Origin: Leucobacter sp. OH1287
GTDB lineage: Bacteria; Actinomycetota; Actinomycetes; Actinomycetales; Microbacteriaceae
DNA length: 64,000 nucleotides
Direction: 5' to 3'
Assembly: GCF_003859945.1 (NCBI RefSeq)
Contig: NZ_RQYM01000004.1
Coordinates: 82,155 to 146,154 of the forward strand
The notes under the pieces are model-generated. The model searched no databases and had not been told where the DNA came from. It worked only from the letters and a program-made list of their open reading frames with translations. This document shows, piece by piece, positions 19,414 through 27,761 of this stretch. The translations under genes were made by a program, and so were the position numbers. The first letter of the stretch is position 1. Each line of letters opens with the position of its first letter.

Positions 19414-20145
19414 TTACTGTTTGGTGCGCCGCAGCTCGGCAAATAAGGCATCCAGGGTTTCACTGTCTGCCCAGCCGTTCACCGCTGTTGTACCATCGGC
19501 TGCCACGGTGATCTCTAACCTGTCTGGCAGCTGCTGCCAAGCCCCCTGCAGGTGACTGTAACGCGGGGTCAGCGTGTGGAAGCCCTGATTGCGCGATCCC
19601 ACCCACGGTCGCTCGTGATCTAGATCCTCCCTGATAAACGGACCGTCAATCAGCAGATCCGTGGCTGCCAACAGCTGTTCTGTGGCGGTGTCACCGGCAG
19701 CTGCGCGAGCCTCCAACTGCTCCAGCGTGTATCCCGTGAAGCTCATCACCGTCAGCCCTGCATCTTGCACCAGCCGCGTGAACGGCGCCAACGCAGCAGC
19801 CTGCTCGAAGGGTTCACCCCCGAGCAGCGTAACACCCTCGACTCGCCGCTCGGGAATCATCGCGAACAGTTCCGCGGCGCTCATTTCGGTGCCACCGCGA
19901 CTCGTCCAATACTGCGGGTTAAAGCACCCCGGGCAACGGATTGTGCAGCCCTGCACCCACAGTGCAAAGCGATTTCCTGGACCCTCCGCAACCGTTTCCG
20001 GCACCACACGGGCCACCCGAATCGGGGGCGATTCCGGAGGTTGCTGCGGGGTTTCTGGCGCGAGTGGATCCGCAGCTGACCGAGGTGGATCCGCTGCTTG
20101 GCGCGATATTTCCTGCCGCACCCGCGGAAATGGCAGCTCAGTCAT
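19414..20145 (-). CDS. NrdG-like radical SAM protein
   Basis: Radical SAM protein of 243 residues. The cluster motif CTIRCPGCFN (CX3CX2C) is at about residues 66-73, preceded by RFALWVQG, as in anaerobic ribonucleotide reductase activases (NrdG) and pyruvate formate-lyase activases. LLGGEPFEQAAAL and DLLIDGPF follow, as in that group. No NrdD or PflB target is adjacent. Its start codon overlaps the stop of the Ycf46-like AAA ATPase, so it is the last gene of that operon, and a modification of or partnership with that module is likely. The N-terminal 45 residues are a Pro/Ser/Ala-rich extension. Confidence 0.85.
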   Translation of the reverse strand: MTELPFPRVRQEISRQAADPPRSAADPLAPETPQQPPESPPIRVARVVPETVAEGPGNRFALWVQGCTIRCPGCFNPQYWTSRGGTEMSAAELFAMIPERRVEGVTLLGGEPFEQAAALAPFTRLVQDAGLTVMSFTGYTLEQLEARAAAGDTATEQLLAATDLLIDGPFIREDLDHERPWVGSRNQGFHTLTPRYSHLQGAWQQLPDRLEITVAADGTTAVNGWADSETLDALFAELRRTKQ

Positions 20146-21806
20146 TAAAAGTCGACGATTCGCCCACCGCGTGACTCATCGCTGCGCTCCGCGGTTTTCG
20201 GAGGCTGAGCAGCCGTCGCCGCAGCGGTTACCGTGTAGCCTGCGCGATCCTCACGAGATGTTGCCGCGACTGCTCGTTCGTCAGCCCAGGCGCGCAGTTT
20301 CGCGATCTGTTCCGGTTGGGTGACCGCGAGCGGCACCATCGTGTCAGCCGCGTGGCGCAGATCCGCCATCGTCAGCTTCCGCTGAGCCGTGTAGGAGTCG
20401 AACATTGCCGAGATCACGGCCTGTTCAATCTCCGAGCCAGACCAGCCCTTGCTGAGGTTCACCAGCTCTACCAGGTTTGCGTCAAGGTCGATCTCGTGCT
20501 CAACCCGCGGATTTTGCAGCCGCTTGCCAAGGTGCAGCCGCCAAATCACGTCACGCTCAACAGCGGTTGGCAGATCCACAAAGAAAATCTCGTCAAAGCG
20601 GCCCTTGCGCAAAAGCTCGGGCGGCAGGGCATCAATGTTGTTGGCGGTTGCGATCACAAAAACCGGTGCTTTCTTCTCCTGCATCCAGGTTAGGAAAGAC
20701 CCGAAAACGCGAGATGAGGTGCCCGAATCGTGTGACTGCATAACCCCGGAGAAACCTTTTTCGATCTCGTCTATCCAAAGCACACAGGGTGAAACTGCCT
20801 CGGCGGCTTGAATCGCGGTGCGCATGTTTTGTTCGCTGGATCCAACCAGCCCCGAGAACACCTTCCCGATGTCGAACCGCAACAGCGGCAGCTGCCAGGC
20901 AGAGGCTACAGCCTTCGCGGTCAGTGACTTACCACAGCCCGGCACACCCGTAATCAAAACCCCGCGCGGCGCAGGCAAACCGTATGCGGCAGCCTCCGCC
21001 ATCCACGAGTTCTTGCGCTTGCCAAGCCACCGTTTCAGATTCTGCAACCCGCCCACATCATTGAGGTTAATCTGGGCATCAACAAACTCTAACATCCCCG
21101 ATTTGCGAATAGTCTGCTGTTTTTCCGCGGTGATAATATCGACGTCTCTCGCGCTGAGTTTGCCGTCCTCCACAATCGCGAGGGCAATAGCGTTCTCGGT
21201 TTCTTGCAGAGTCAAACCGCGTGCCGCGTCAATTAGACGCTCCCGGTCTTCCGCGGGCAGGTCGATTGCGATCCGCCCAGAGTGTGAGTTTGCGGCGACG
21301 ATACCGTCGAGTGCTTCCCCGATTTGGGCAGCTCCCGGCAGCGGAAAATCAACAATGGTGACATCTTTTTGCAGGTCAATCGGCAGCTCAACACCGGGCG
21401 CAACCATCACCAGGGTGCGAGCCACCTCACCGTTTTGGAAGGCAGCAGCGATATCGCGGATCGCGCGCACAACTGTCGGGTCTGCGGGGCGCCGCTGGTC
21501 CCCGAGGGAGGCGTGCAGGTCCACTAACACAAAAACCGCTGCTTCGGTTTCGCGATGAAGAATCTCAGTCAGTGCGTCGAGGGGAGTTTTGGTGTGACCG
21601 ATCGGGCTCTGTTCGCTGTCAAGCAACCCGTCGGTCAGCGACCAGCGGTAAACCTTTCTAGGGGTGCGCACCTGTGCGGCATCGGTGGCGACCGCGGTGA
21701 TCTCACTCAGCACCCGCTGTTCCTCGTGGGTTTCAATCAACAGCACCGGGAAGCGAGCCTTAATTAGTTGGGCTAGCTCTCTCCGGAAACGTGTCTGTTC
21801 AGACAT
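20145..21806 (-). CDS. Ycf46-type AAA ATPase
   Basis: AAA ATPase of 553 residues. The N-terminal part ([20 protein letters not shown]) matches the non-catalytic head of chloroplast/cyanobacterial Ycf46. The AAA domain begins near residue 245 ([15 protein letters not shown]). Walker A is [15 protein letters not shown], Walker B is [13 protein letters not shown], a sensor 1 Asn lies in [13 protein letters not shown], and the arginine-finger region is [16 protein letters not shown]. In cyanobacteria and several bacteria Ycf46 is linked to DUF1257 (Ycf35) and DUF2997 genes, and both occur just upstream here. The function is not established; an unfoldase or remodeller role is the family expectation. 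Confidence 0.85.
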   Translation of the reverse strand: MSEQTRFRRELAQLIKARFPVLLIETHEEQRVLSEITAVATDAAQVRTPRKVYRWSLTDGLLDSEQSPIGHTKTPLDALTEILHRETEAAVFVLVDLHASLGDQRRPADPTVVRAIRDIAAAFQNGEVARTLVMVAPGVELPIDLQKDVTIVDFPLPGAAQIGEALDGIVAANSHSGRIAIDLPAEDRERLIDAARGLTLQETENAIALAIVEDGKLSARDVDIITAEKQQTIRKSGMLEFVDAQINLNDVGGLQNLKRWLGKRKNSWMAEAAAYGLPAPRGVLITGVPGCGKSLTAKAVASAWQLPLLRFDIGKVFSGLVGSSEQNMRTAIQAAEAVSPCVLWIDEIEKGFSGVMQSHDSGTSSRVFGSFLTWMQEKKAPVFVIATANNIDALPPELLRKGRFDEIFFVDLPTAVERDVIWRLHLGKRLQNPRVEHEIDLDANLVELVNLSKGWSGSEIEQAVISAMFDSYTAQRKLTMADLRHAADTMVPLAVTQPEQIAKLRAWADERAVAATSREDRAGYTVTAAATAAQPPKTAERSDESRGGRIVDF

Positions 21807-22749
21807 CGAGGATCCTTCCTTGTCGCGGCGGTTTTGTTTTCGCCGGTTTTTGTTGCCGCTCCGCCGGGGTGTGGGGAGAAACGGTGTGCGGAGAGCCAGC
21901 GGGCTGGGAGTCAGCGGGCGGTGTCTGCACGAAGCTAAGGCGTGAGCGGATCGCGGCAGCCTCGTGCGGCTGCAAATCCAGCGCCGCGATCACATCGGTG
22001 ATATCCCGCACCATGTCACGGTCACGCAGAGCAACCAGCTGCTCGGCGCGTGATCGGCTGATAAACGGCAGCACCTCCAGCTGATCGACGGAGGCGGTTG
22101 CAAGATCCACCAACCCGACTGTGCCGAAGGCGCGCTGTGTGTCGATCTCATCCCAGCTGCGGAAGCGGGGTTGCGGGGAGCTGCTGCGGCGCACCTCCTG
22201 TGCTGCTAGTGGCACCGCGCTGCTTCGACGCGCTGCCTGAGAGGCTGGCTGCGCTGTGCTGCTGCGCTGCGAAGCCGACGCACCAGCCTGCGCTGTACTG
22301 CCCTGGCTCGCCGCCCGCTCACTGTTTTGCGCGCCGGCTTCACCGCTGATGTTCCTCAGCCGTGCCGTGAACCAGTTGCTTGCCGCAGGAACCTCCTGCC
22401 CAAGCATCTCCCGCCGCCAGGTAGTCCGCAAATATCCGGGGTTGATATACAAACCCAGCAATACTGGCCCGATCCACAAAAAGATGTGCATAAATTGGGT
22501 TTCGTCGACGTCATCGTTAAACAGAGTGAACGGCAGGTAGAGAATGCTGAGACCCAACAGCACCAGTGCGATAGCGTTCATGCCAGGGCTTCGCCATTTT
22601 TTCGCCAGCCAGAAATATGACACAAAACTGATGTAGCCGAGACCAAACACCGCCGGCAGAATCCACAAACTACGCCGCAGCATCCAACCGAGCGGCGGTT
22701 TATCGGGCGGCTGCTGTCGTGCCTGCAGAGGGGAGCTGTTTCGTGTCAT
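21799..22749 (-). CDS. Membrane protein with C-terminal helix-hairpin-helix domain
   Basis: Protein of 316 residues that I do not recognise as a named family. Three to four membrane segments lie in residues 25-110 (ILPAVFGLGYISFVSYFWLA, ALVLLGLSILYLPFTLF, and IFLWIGPVLLGLYI). A Ser/Ala/Gln-rich disordered stretch (about 135-190) precedes a helix-hairpin-helix-like region: VDLATASVDQLEVLPFISRS then VRDITDVIAALDLQ, resembling ComEA-type HhH repeats. It overlaps the AAA gene by 8 bp and lies 1 bp from the DUF1257-like gene. It may anchor the module to the membrane; HhH domains bind DNA or proteins. Confidence 0.7.
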   Translation of the reverse strand: MTRNSSPLQARQQPPDKPPLGWMLRRSLWILPAVFGLGYISFVSYFWLAKKWRSPGMNAIALVLLGLSILYLPFTLFNDDVDETQFMHIFLWIGPVLLGLYINPGYLRTTWRREMLGQEVPAASNWFTARLRNISGEAGAQNSERAASQGSTAQAGASASQRSSTAQPASQAARRSSAVPLAAQEVRRSSSPQPRFRSWDEIDTQRAFGTVGLVDLATASVDQLEVLPFISRSRAEQLVALRDRDMVRDITDVIAALDLQPHEAAAIRSRLSFVQTPPADSQPAGSPHTVSPHTPAERQQKPAKTKPPRQGRILDV

Positions 22750-22750
22750 G

Positions 22751-23305
22751 TTATGCTTCCACGTTCACGGTGTCTAACACAATGCGGATGTTCTGTTCCG
22801 CGTCGATGGTTTGTGAGCTGACTCGCATCCCAATATTCTCCGCCTGGGCGTGGATCCGCTCAACCACCGCCTTTTGCACCAGTTTGCCGTATGCAGCATC
22901 GAGCTGCCGCAGCAACTCGGCAGCCTCCGCCTCGGTCACCGTGTGCTCCTCATAATGTCCCGCGTTCACGGTGCTCGCCGCCTCCGCGTGGGCAACCCAC
23001 ACACCGCTGTTATCGCGGCTCATTGTCAGGCGGATCCGGTTAACCTCCGCCACAACCGCGTCCTCCGCCGCTTCCTGCACGGCCACGCCAAGCTCCTCAA
23101 GAGCGCGCACCAAAAGCCCGGTGTCACGCATCCTGGTTTGCACCTGCAGCACCGTCGCATCGGCTGTTTCTGTGCTGGTGTGAACTGTCTGTTGAGCGAC
23201 GCTGCCCGCTGCCAGGTCCTCTTTCGCATGCTTGGTTTTGTGGGCGGCTACCACGCCGGCGGTCATCGTAAACGCGATCGGCAACAGAATCACTGACACG
23301 CTCAT
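22751..23305 (-). CDS. DUF1257/Ycf35-like protein with N-terminal membrane anchor
   Basis: Protein of 184 residues. It starts with a hydrophobic segment (VSVILLPIAFTMTAGVVAA) and a 30-residue linker. From about residue 52 it resembles Ycf35/DUF1257: TRMRDTGLLVRALEELGVAV corresponds to the family's TQIKDxELLIKALKDLGYKV. A second block (LLRQLDAAYGKLVQKAVVER) and a final IRIVLDTV match the FLxxLxQxYA... and IRLV parts. The membrane anchor is unusual for Ycf35, which is normally soluble. It is placed in one operon with Ycf46-like and DUF2997-like genes. The assignment rests on motif order and context. Confidence 0.6.
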   Translation of the reverse strand: MSVSVILLPIAFTMTAGVVAAHKTKHAKEDLAAGSVAQQTVHTSTETADATVLQVQTRMRDTGLLVRALEELGVAVQEAAEDAVVAEVNRIRLTMSRDNSGVWVAHAEAASTVNAGHYEEHTVTEAEAAELLRQLDAAYGKLVQKAVVERIHAQAENIGMRVSSQTIDAEQNIRIVLDTVNVEA

Positions 23306-23577
23306 TCTGCGACCCCCTGCTGCACGGCAGTGCCGGTTACGAGGTTGTCAGCGGCGAGGGTTTCGGTAGAGATGTTGCCTGCAACAGAATTGTAGTTGTG
23401 CGCCGGGGTAACACCGCGATGATAGTCAGCTGTAAACTCAGAGGTCACAGTGTTGGCGGCGAGCAGATCCTCCAAAACCTCAATATAATCGAGGCAGTCC
23501 GGGCCGGTTACGCCCTCGGTTTTTGCCTGCACAGTGCCATCGGGTTGCACGGTCAAAATAACTCGCGGGCTAGCCAT
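23302..23577 (-). CDS. DUF2997-like small protein
   Basis: Small protein of about 91 residues. The start MASPRVILTVQPDGTVQAKT, then GVTGPDCLDYIEVLEDLL, fits DUF2997 (a short beta strand pair, a Gly-x-x-Gly-x-x-Cys turn and a helix). The C-terminal 40 residues are extra. The ATG at 23577 has a GGGAG ribosome site and is preferred to the longer frame. It overlaps its upstream neighbour by 8 bp and its downstream neighbour by 4 bp. DUF2997 genes are habitually found beside DUF1257 and Ycf46 genes. The function is unknown. Confidence 0.65.
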   Translation of the reverse strand: MASPRVILTVQPDGTVQAKTEGVTGPDCLDYIEVLEDLLAANTVTSEFTADYHRGVTPAHNYNSVAGNISTETLAADNLVTGTAVQQGVAE

Positions 23578-24454
23578 TTGGGTCTCCCTGGTAGTTTTCT
23601 CGCTGCCGCTGCATTTCTTCCTGCACCGCAGCATCACGTTCATCATAGTCAGAGTCTTGCACCCAAGCGCGCCAGGTTTGCCCGGGTTTTGCGTACACGG
23701 TCACAGCATATCCTTGCACCGACCCAGCGGGATAGTTGTTGCTATCTGACTTGTCTTCCCCAAGATAAATTCCTACACCGTACCCTTCATCAGAGTTGTT
23801 TTGGCAGCCGCACCTACCACAGATGGTGACCGTCTCATCCATTGCGTCAGTAAGCTGCAGCTTAATATACTCTCCGGGGCCGTGATAGTAGAAGGAACCC
23901 GTTCCGGTGCTTTGCCATTCCGCGTAAACGGGTAGATTCTCAAAGACCGTTTGTGGTTTGATGCCCGTCACCGGCTCCACTTTGATTTTCCAGCTGCTGC
24001 TCCTGACCGTGAGCAACTCCCCCCGCAGCATTTTCAGCACTATCGGGCTGACTGGAAACCCTTGGCTGGAATCGGTTGCAATTCCCTGCGAAAATCTTGA
24101 ATTCTTCGACCTTGCTTCGTCTTCGTAAATATCCAGGATGACGCTGTCTTCAGCCGCTTCCAGGATGGTGATCTGTAGCAGCTCGGCGGCCTTCAGCTCG
24201 GAGCTGAGTGGCACCACTGTCCTTTGATTATTGCCGGAGTAGGTTGTGTCGTTATTTTTTTCTGCTGTCTCAGCTGCGCGTTTGCGTTCCGCGGCAAGCT
24301 GCTCGGCAACCTCCTCTGTCTGTGTGTACCAGGGGAAGATCCTGCCAAAATAAAGCAGCTGACCTGCCACCATCGCCGTCAAAACAAGCCCGACAGCGAC
24401 GCTCCAAAAGATGGAGAATCGCCTCACCTGCCTGCTCACTCTGTTGATGGTCAC
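23570..24454 (-). CDS. Hypothetical single-pass membrane protein with CxxCxC motif
   Basis: Protein of 294 residues, no family recognised. A single N-terminal membrane helix (IFWSVAVGLVLTAMVAGQLL) is followed by an Ala/Glu/Lys-rich coil (residues 45-70) and a soluble, probably extracytoplasmic beta-rich domain. A CGRCGC motif lies at about residue 215. The C-terminus is hydrophilic (Glu/Gln/Arg). It is the first gene of the six-gene Ycf46/Ycf35 operon. The base composition is less GC-rich than its neighbours. Its stop overlaps the DUF2997-like start, which argues that it belongs to the module. Confidence 0.7.
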   Translation of the reverse strand: MTINRVSRQVRRFSIFWSVAVGLVLTAMVAGQLLYFGRIFPWYTQTEEVAEQLAAERKRAAETAEKNNDTTYSGNNQRTVVPLSSELKAAELLQITILEAAEDSVILDIYEDEARSKNSRFSQGIATDSSQGFPVSPIVLKMLRGELLTVRSSSWKIKVEPVTGIKPQTVFENLPVYAEWQSTGTGSFYYHGPGEYIKLQLTDAMDETVTICGRCGCQNNSDEGYGVGIYLGEDKSDSNNYPAGSVQGYAVTVYAKPGQTWRAWVQDSDYDERDAAVQEEMQRQRENYQGDPNG

Positions 24455-24599
24455 AGTGTGATTATATAGCGATGTTGCTGTTGCTATAGAAAAACCCGCG
24501 GTTGTTCTTTGCCCGCCGCTGAGTTTCCCCGATTATCCTCAGTGATTTTAGCGTTCCCCCTACACTCGCGGCAGTGTCTGCAAACCAACTTACCCGGGA

Positions 24600-24723
24600 A
24601 CTCACTACTTAACTCACTACCTACTCACTACAGTAGTGAGTTGAGTAGTGAGTTCAGTAGTCACTTAGTGGACGAGTTGCCCACCCGCTCAATAGAACCG
24701 CGGTGAGCTCAGGGATCCACACC
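24600..24723. repeat. Iteron-like repeat block, copy 1 (downstream of AlbA_2 gene)
   Basis: The block contains five copies of ACTCACTAC or its complement GTAGTGAGT, arranged around a central palindrome, followed by AGTAGTCACTTAGTG and GGGATCCACACC. A closely similar block lies on the other side of the AlbA_2/COG2865 gene at 26228-26339, in the same orientation. The repeats could be operators, a recombination target or the ends of a mobile cassette. Confidence 0.9.
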
Positions 24724-24724
24724 G

Positions 24725-26158
24725 CTACAGCTTCATGCGATAGCGCTGCTTCGGGCTGCGGCTCGGCTCGGTTTTTTCAATGGTGTTATCAGCTACTAGG
24801 TCGCTCAGCGCCTTCTGAATACCGCCGCGACTGTATTTTGTTCCCAGCATAAGCTCTTTCACACTAATGCTGTCTTGTTTTTCAAGGCGCTTCAGAATGT
24901 AATCTTTAGCGGTCGCGTTACGCTCTGCAGGTGCAACACGACGCTTATAAAAGGTGATCCTGAAGGAGCTAAAACTACTCTCGATCTTCGCCGGCGGCAT
25001 CAAAGCTTCTGCCAGCGCCTTGTTAATCACAGTAATGCCGGTCCCTCTGTTTTCTGCAACCAGACGGTTCTCAGCATCTTTAGTATTTTCCAGCATGTAT
25101 GCAAGCAGCTGGTTTCTTGTAGAACTTACCGACCTATTGCCAAGCTGGTCAATCGTTACAGCCCCGAAGAGACCACCTGGGTTTTGTATTTCCAAACGGT
25201 CAACAAACATATCCACCTGCACCTGCGCACCCCTAGCAGGGGGAGAGTAGTCGCGGTGCATAAGCGCGTTCACGATCGCCTCACGCACTGCCACTAGCGG
25301 GTATTCTGGAACCTCTCTGCGTTGTGCATCCTCAAAATATGCCGCAGTTCGCATATTCTGATGCACAAGACTCAACGTTCTATCAACGAGTTCTGGGATC
25401 GAACCAGATAGCGTCCTACTGTCTATCAGTCTCTCCCCTGTAAGGATCGGAGCGCGGTCTGTTCCCGGATACAGCGCAAATGTCACGGTTAGCCGCCTAA
25501 AGAACTGTTGCGGATAGTCCCCGAGAGCGAGCAACGCAGCAAGTGTTGGCGATCCCTCTCTGGCTATGCCCAGCCGATCAAGGACAAACGCTTCTCCGTT
25601 TTTAAACAGATTAGTACGTTCACGACGTTCCCGCGCCAACAGTGCTTCAACCCTGTCCGGGTCAAGATCTTCAACACCGGCCTCAGTAACCAGTTCTTCA
25701 TCCCATTTGGGCTGTGTTTTCTCCTCACGCAAGCGATTAACCTCATAATCAGTCAGCCGCACATCACCGTCGCTAATTCGCTTGAAACTACCACTATACA
25801 TGCCCCTGTCTCGGATATAGCAGGGCTTGTCATACTGCTGCATCTCTGGAATCTCGGCGGCCAGAATTTTTACATCATCTATTACGACTGGATGAATAAT
25901 CAGGTTAACCGGCGGCTGTAGTTGCCCCGCTCGCGTCTCTAACTGATCTGCTGCCTTGTCTGCATCGAAATTCTCAACAGGTTGAAATCCAGATTCCTCA
26001 CTCAAGCCGACCAGCAAAAGTCCACCACTGGTGTTAGAAAAAGCGCTGAGTGTTTCTAAAATACTCTTGCCAACACCGCTCTTGACCTCAACCTTGGAAG
26101 TGTCCCTACCTAGCAGCCGCAGGTGATTAACAACGTATTCTATCCTCTGCTGATCCAT
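24725..26158 (-). CDS. AlbA_2/COG2865 DNA-binding ATP-binding regulator
   Basis: Protein of 477 residues. The N-terminal AlbA_2 (Schlafen-like) domain covers about 15-130 (VEVKSGVGKSILETLSAFSN, TSGGLLLVGLSE). A GHKL-like ATPase region follows at about 285-370 (AIVNALMHRDYSPPARG, RLEIQNPGGLFG, RGTGITVINKAL). A C-terminal winged helix ends the protein (about 415-477, SISVKELMLGTKYSRGGIQK). Proteins of this class are annotated as transcriptional regulators or RecG-like regulators; some sit in defence islands. The gene is enclosed by two copies of an iteron-like repeat whose sites would suit an autoregulatory DNA-binding protein. The gene is AT-richer than its surroundings, which suggests acquisition. 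Confidence 0.85.
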   Translation of the reverse strand: MDQQRIEYVVNHLRLLGRDTSKVEVKSGVGKSILETLSAFSNTSGGLLLVGLSEESGFQPVENFDADKAADQLETRAGQLQPPVNLIIHPVVIDDVKILAAEIPEMQQYDKPCYIRDRGMYSGSFKRISDGDVRLTDYEVNRLREEKTQPKWDEELVTEAGVEDLDPDRVEALLARERRERTNLFKNGEAFVLDRLGIAREGSPTLAALLALGDYPQQFFRRLTVTFALYPGTDRAPILTGERLIDSRTLSGSIPELVDRTLSLVHQNMRTAAYFEDAQRREVPEYPLVAVREAIVNALMHRDYSPPARGAQVQVDMFVDRLEIQNPGGLFGAVTIDQLGNRSVSSTRNQLLAYMLENTKDAENRLVAENRGTGITVINKALAEALMPPAKIESSFSSFRITFYKRRVAPAERNATAKDYILKRLEKQDSISVKELMLGTKYSRGGIQKALSDLVADNTIEKTEPSRSPKQRYRMKL

Positions 26159-26227
26159 AACGCTTCACTCCTTAAGCTGGCGTAATTTCAAGGCTGTAGC
26201 TGTAACTATACACTAACTCCCCCATAT

Positions 26228-26339
26228 ACTCACTACCTAACTCACTACTGTAGTGAGTTGGTAGTGAGTTAAGTAGTCACTTAGTGAACGAATTGCTCGC
26301 TTACCCAATGAAACAGCCGTAAGTACGGGGATCCACACC
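26228..26339. repeat. Iteron-like repeat block, copy 2 (upstream of AlbA_2 gene)
   Basis: Four copies of ACTCACTAC or its complement surround the perfect inverted pair AACTCACTAC/GTAGTGAGTT. The block then continues AAGTAGTCACTTAGTGAACG and ends GGGGATCCACACC, paralleling copy 1 along about 110 bp. It occupies the promoter side of the AlbA_2 gene, 70 bp upstream of its start. Confidence 0.9.
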
Positions 26340-26435
26340 AGGTTCAGCCGCCTGGCCTGTGCTATCCAGACAAAACAATCCACAACCCCCACAACACGGC
26401 CACCCCTCGCTACACCGTCAAGTAAACTTAGAGCT

Positions 26436-27761
26436 ATGTCTGCCAGCAAGCTTAAAACTCCGCCGCTCAGTCCCGAACAGCAGACTATTTTTGAGCGGGC
26501 AGACAATAGCCGCGAACACATCTTTATCACCGGTCGCGCCGGAACCGGCAAGTCGACGCTGCTCTCATACCTGGCGAGTCACACGAGCAAGAACCTCGCG
26601 ATCTGTGCCCCCACGGGCGTCGCAGCGTTGAACGTCGGCGGGCAGACGATCCACTCACTGCTACAGCTAACAACCGGGGTTATCGCCGATCACCGCCTGA
26701 ACCAGAGCCCGGAACGCCGCAAACTGCTGCGAGCGCTCGACACCCTAATCATCGACGAGATTTCGATGGTCAGCGCCGATTTGATGGACGCCATTGACCG
26801 CTGTCTCCGGGAGGCGCGTGGCCGCCGCCACGACCCCTTCGGCGGGGTGCAGATCATCATGTTTGGGGATCCATACCAGCTACCGCCCGTGCCACCCCGC
26901 GACCCAGAGGAGCGCGCCTACTTCAAAGACACTTACCGGTCACTGTGGTTTTTTGACGCGAAGGTGTGGCAGACGACGCCGGTGACGGTGCTGGAGCTGA
27001 ACAGGATACATCGCCAAAAAGACGCGCGATTCAAAGAGATTCTAAACGCGGTTAGGATCGGGCACGTCACCGCCGATATGGCTAACGACCTCAACACCGC
27101 TGGCCGCCGGCAACCACCTAAGACGCACACGATCACGCTCGCGACAACGAACCGCACCGTTAACGAGATCAACCAGCGGAAACTCGCTGAGATCGACGGC
27201 AAACTGTTGAAGGCGGAGGCCGAGATCACGGGCGAGTTTAAACAGAACGTGTTCCCGGCGGACGAGGTGCTGGAGTTAAAGGTTGGCGCGCAGGTGATGT
27301 TCCTGCGCAACGACCCCGACGGCCGCTGGGTTAACGGCACAATCGGCACGGTTTCCCGCATCGACGGCACCGTCTGGGTTGAGGTTGACAAAAAAGAGTT
27401 CGAGGTTGAGCCGACCGTTTGGGAACGCTACCAGTACAGCTACGACCCCGAGTCGAAGAAGCTGGAGCGCGAGGTCGTCGCCGAGTTTGAGCAGTTTCCG
27501 CTCAGGTTGGCGTGGGCTGTGACGATCCACAAGTCGCAGGGGCACACCTACGATAGCGCCGTTGTGGATCTCGGTCCCCGCGCTTTTACCGCCGGTCAGG
27601 CCTATGTTGCGTTGAGCCGCGTGCGCAGTCTGAACGGGCTATATCTGCGGCGCGAACTGCGCCCCGGCGACGTGATCGTCGACCCGCACGTCGCCCGGTT
27701 TATGCATGAGCGGCTAACAACCCAAAACATTGTGCCGGCTGACCAGCTGCCGCTCAGCTAG
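26436..27761 (+). CDS. Pif1/RecD2-like superfamily 1 DNA helicase
   Basis: DNA helicase of 441 residues. Motif I is FITGRAGTGKSTLLSYL, motif Ia APTGVAALNVGGQTIHS, motif II LIIDEISMVSADLMD, motif III IMFGDPYQLPPV, and motifs V/VI AWAVTIHKSQGHTYD and AYVALSRVRSLNGLYL. This is the compact Pif1-like form found in many bacteria, unwinding 5'-3' in DNA maintenance. An upstream repeat block separates it from the AlbA_2 gene. Its stop codon overlaps that of the convergent heme oxygenase gene by 4 bp. Confidence 0.9.
   Translation: MSASKLKTPPLSPEQQTIFERADNSREHIFITGRAGTGKSTLLSYLASHTSKNLAICAPTGVAALNVGGQTIHSLLQLTTGVIADHRLNQSPERRKLLRALDTLIIDEISMVSADLMDAIDRCLREARGRRHDPFGGVQIIMFGDPYQLPPVPPRDPEERAYFKDTYRSLWFFDAKVWQTTPVTVLELNRIHRQKDARFKEILNAVRIGHVTADMANDLNTAGRRQPPKTHTITLATTNRTVNEINQRKLAEIDGKLLKAEAEITGEFKQNVFPADEVLELKVGAQVMFLRNDPDGRWVNGTIGTVSRIDGTVWVEVDKKEFEVEPTVWERYQYSYDPESKKLEREVVAEFEQFPLRLAWAVTIHKSQGHTYDSAVVDLGPRAFTAGQAYVALSRVRSLNGLYLRRELRPGDVIVDPHVARFMHERLTTQNIVPADQLPLS

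Noticed and set aside
19414..20145. Anaerobic ribonucleotide reductase activase acting on NrdD
   Set aside because: The motif is NrdG-like, but there is no nrdD nearby and the gene is coupled to the Ycf46-like operon. NrdD elsewhere in the genome cannot be excluded.
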